Source of the DNA: Bacillota bacterium
GTDB taxonomy: Bacteria > Bacillota > Clostridia > Saccharofermentanales > UBA5734
Reading direction: 5' to 3'
DNA: 7,506 nucleotides
Assembly (NCBI GenBank): GCA_023438965.1
Contig: JAEXPB010000410.1
Coordinates: forward strand, 1-7,506
Position 1 is the first letter of the stretch; each line of letters starts with the position of its first letter. The notes beneath the pieces are model-generated. The model was not told the origin of the DNA. It was given only the letters and a program-made list of their open reading frames with translations, and ran no database searches. A program made the translations under genes and the position numbers. Positions 5,298 to 7,506 of this stretch are shown piece after piece.

Positions 5298-5329
5298 GCT
5301 CTGCCGGTCATCCCGGCAGAGCTTTTTTT
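5298..5329 (+). terminator. Intrinsic terminator after the 82-aa protein gene
   Basis: GCTCTGCCGG (5298-5307) and CCGGCAGAGC (5313-5322) form a perfect 10-bp stem with loop TCATC, followed by seven T (5323-5329). An outer pair of 7-nt arms, CCGAATC (5273-5279) and GATTCGG (5334-5340), brackets it. Confidence 0.95.
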
Positions 5330-5366
5330 ATTTGATTCGGCGAATCATTTGATCGACCAAGTATTC

Positions 5367-5396
5367 TTGAAGCCGCAGGGCTGTTCATGGTAAAAT
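5367..5396 (+). promoter_or_regulatory. Promoter of the dehydratase-activator gene
   Basis: TTGAAG (5367-5372), an 18-nt spacer and TAAAAT (5391-5396) with an upstream TG (5388-5389, extended -10) predict a start near 5402 and a short leader of about 24 nt. Confidence 0.6.
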
Positions 5397-5425
5397 AATT
5401 GCTTACAACTGAATGCAGGTGAAGC

Positions 5426-7506
5426 ATGAACAATAGTTTTGAGCAAAATACGAAGCGGACCCCTGACGGTCCGGATTACCGAATGGGCCTGGATATCGGC
5501 TCAACAACGGTCAAGTTGGTCCTGCTCCAGGGCGACGTGGTTGTCTATGAGCAATACCGGCGCCATCACTCGGACATTGCCGGCGAACTGGCCCGCGCCT
5601 TCGCCGAGGTGACTGACGCATATCCCGACGCCGCAGTCCGGATCAACATAACCGGTTCCGGCGGCGTCAGCGTTTCACGCTGGCTGGACCTGCCTTTTGT
5701 CCAGGAAGTCATCGCTGAGACCGAAGCCATCCGCCGCTATAATCCGGAAACAGATGTCATTATCGAGCTGGGCGGCGAAGACGCCAAGATCACTTATATG
5801 AAACCGGTACCCGAACAACGGATGAATGGCACTTGCGCCGGCGGCACTGGAGCATTCATTGACCAGATGGCCTCGCTGCTGCAGACTGACGCCGCCGGCC
5901 TGAACGACTTGGCGTCCCGCTGCCGCACCCTGTATCCGATTGCCTCGCGTTGCGGCGTTTTTGCCAAATCCGACCTTCAGCCGCTGATTAATGACGGGGC
6001 TGCCAAAGAAGATCTGGCGGCTTCGGTCTTCCAGTCAGTCGTCAACCAGACAATTGCCGGATTGGCGTGCGGCCGGCCGATTCGCGGCCAGGTGGTCTTT
6101 CTCGGCGGCCCGCTGCATTTCCTGAGCAGTCTGCGCCAGGCCTTCGAGCGGTCGCTGGCCCAAGCTGTGCCGTCCTTTGTTACCCCGCCGCAAGCGCAGC
6201 TTTATGTAGCCATCGGCGCAGCCTTGCTGGCTGACCAGGAACCTTTGCCGCTGCGGGAGGTTTATGCCCGCTTTCATACGTCGCGTAAAATGGAGCTGGA
6301 CATCGCGCGGATCCGGCCGCTTTTTGCCGATGCAGCCGAGAAGGCGGCTTTCGATCGCCGCCATGAAGCCCATGCGATTGAATTGATGGATATTGGCCGG
6401 CAAAGCGGCCCTTGCTTCCTGGGCATCGACGCCGGCAGCACGACGACCAAGGCTGTGTTGATCAACCAGCAACGTGAACTGGTTTTCACCTACTACGCCA
6501 GCAACAAGGGCAACCCGATCAGCAGTGCCGTGGCCATCCTGCGGCAATTGTACGCCCAGCTGCCCAAGGCGGCCACCATCGCCCGGGCTTGTGTGACCGG
6601 TTATGGTGAAAACCTGATCAAGGCGGCGCTGAATGTGGATGAGGGCGAAATCGAAACCATGGCCCATTTCAAGTCGGCCGAATACTTCTGCCCGGGCGTC
6701 AACTTCATCATCGACATCGGCGGCCAGGACATGAAATGCCTGCGGATCAAAAACGGCGTCATTGACAGCATCATGATCAACGAGGCTTGCTCATCGGGTT
6801 GCGGATCCTTCATCCAGACTTTCGCCGAATCATTGAGCATGGACGCCCATACCTTTTCCCTTGAGGCTTTGAAGGCGGAAAATCCCGTCGATCTGGGCAC
6901 CCGCTGCACGGTTTTCATGAATTCCCGCGTCAAGCAAGCCCAGAAGGAAGGTGCCAGCATCGGCGACATATCCGCCGGTTTGTCCTATTCGGTGGTCCGC
7001 AACGCCCTTTACAAAGTGATCAAAATCAAGGATCCGGCCCTGCTGGGCGATAAAGTCGTCGTTCAGGGCGGGACCTTCCTGAATGACGCCATCTTGCGCT
7101 GCTTTGAGCTGATTACCGGCCGCGAGGTCATCCGGCCGAACATTGCCGGCCTGATGGGCGCATTCGGCGCGGCGCTGCTGGCCCGGGAGCATGCTGCCGG
7201 TCAGCCGTCCACCCTGATCGGGCCCGAAGCTTTGGCGGATTTCCGGGTGGAGACCGAACGGACGCGCTGCCAGCTGTGCACCAACCATTGCCAGCTGACA
7301 ATATCCCATTTCAGCAGCGGTGACCGCTACATATCCGGCAATCGCTGCGAACGGGGCGCCGGCCATACGGACCGGCAGTCCGGGCTGCCGAACCTGTTCG
7401 ACTACAAGTACAAGCGGCTTTTCCAATACAAGCCGCTGGCGGCAGACCAAGCGCCGCGCGGTGTGATTGGCATTCCGCGCGCCTTGAACATGTATGAGAA
7501 CTATCC
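5426..7506 (+). CDS. Tandem-domain 2-hydroxyacyl-CoA dehydratase activator (BadF/BcrA/HgdC type) with DUF2229-like start; 3' end outside window
   Basis: The frame stays open for 693 residues to the window edge. Family members of this type are about 1400 aa. The HgdC/BadF relatives are iron-sulfur ATPases that inject low-potential electrons into radical dehydratases or reductases. Domain 1 (about 20-290): DIGSTTVK (23-30), [13 protein letters not shown] and NGTCAGGTG (134-142), with C137 and C176. Domain 2 (about 333-590): [10 protein letters not shown] (333-342), [13 protein letters not shown] and [11 protein letters not shown] (452-462), with C455 and C494. In both domains the two Cys are 39 residues apart, as I recall for the cluster ligands of HgdC. 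Then come C615-x2-C618-x3-C622 and C641, and [13 protein letters not shown], the usual opening of DUF2229. ATG 5426 has AGGTGA at 5417-5422; M20 (5483) lacks an SD. No dehydratase subunits are in the window, so the partner is unknown. Confidence 0.93.
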   Translation, partial: MNNSFEQNTKRTPDGPDYRMGLDIGSTTVKLVLLQGDVVVYEQYRRHHSDIAGELARAFAEVTDAYPDAAVRINITGSGGVSVSRWLDLPFVQEVIAETEAIRRYNPETDVIIELGGEDAKITYMKPVPEQRMNGTCAGGTGAFIDQMASLLQTDAAGLNDLASRCRTLYPIASRCGVFAKSDLQPLINDGAAKEDLAASVFQSVVNQTIAGLACGRPIRGQVVFLGGPLHFLSSLRQAFERSLAQAVPSFVTPPQAQLYVAIGAALLADQEPLPLREVYARFHTSRKMELDIARIRPLFADAAEKAAFDRRHEAHAIELMDIGRQSGPCFLGIDAGSTTTKAVLINQQRELVFTYYASNKGNPISSAVAILRQLYAQLPKAATIARACVTGYGENLIKAALNVDEGEIETMAHFKSAEYFCPGVNFIIDIGGQDMKCLRIKNGVIDSIMINEACSSGCGSFIQTFAESLSMDAHTFSLEALKAENPVDLGTRCTVFMNSRVKQAQKEGASIGDISAGLSYSVVRNALYKVIKIKDPALLGDKVVVQGGTFLNDAILRCFELITGREVIRPNIAGLMGAFGAALLAREHAAGQPSTLIGPEALADFRVETERTRCQLCTNHCQLTISHFSSGDRYISGNRCERGAGHTDRQSGLPNLFDYKYKRLFQYKPLAADQAPRGVIGIPRALNMYENY

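Noticed and set aside
6035..6667. Antisense open frames opposite the activator gene (also 6830-7450)
   Set aside because: Both lie inside a clear, motif-rich coding region on the + strand and contain no known motifs.

Overview
The window looks like a chromosomal segment of an anaerobic, G+C-rich Firmicute (Clostridia or Negativicutes; class uncertain). Four things point that way: SecA ending in a SEC-C zinc motif, strong AGGAGG-type ribosome sites, a CopZ-type copper chaperone, and a giant 2-hydroxyacyl-CoA dehydratase activator protein typical of anaerobes. All protein genes lie on the + strand. No mobile elements, CRISPR arrays or phage genes are visible.

Left part (2-4145): the 3' end of secA is followed within 18 nt by a purine nucleoside phosphorylase gene. 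Eight nt later comes an adenosylhomocysteinase-family gene, and 86 nt after that an MTA/SAH deaminase-family amidohydrolase gene. The last three read as one purine-side SAM-recycling module. The phosphorylase is of the 6-oxopurine (inosine/guanosine) class, and the hydrolase is of the short archaeal/Thermotoga class. Together with the deaminase they suggest the route SAH -> S-inosylhomocysteine -> homocysteine + inosine -> hypoxanthine + ribose-1-phosphate, instead of the textbook route through adenosine. This is the most interesting reading of the window.

Middle part (4146-5020): a tRNA-Thr(CGU) gene has its own near-consensus promoter and intrinsic terminator, and carries an unusual C at T-loop position 55. 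Next is a lone CopZ-like HMA metallochaperone gene with an extended -10 promoter and a possible Fur-family operator. A G+C-rich hairpin follows it, then an AT-rich regulatory region with several inverted repeats.

Right part (5021-7506): an 82-aa protein of unknown function is expressed from a good promoter through a structured leader, with its Shine-Dalgarno in a hairpin loop, and ends at a perfect intrinsic terminator. The last gene, cut by the window end, encodes a tandem-domain ATPase activator related to HgdC/BadF/BcrA. It has two complete ASKHA ATPase domains, each with the cysteine pair that binds the interface [4Fe-4S] cluster in HgdC, then a Cys-rich segment and the start of a DUF2229-like domain.
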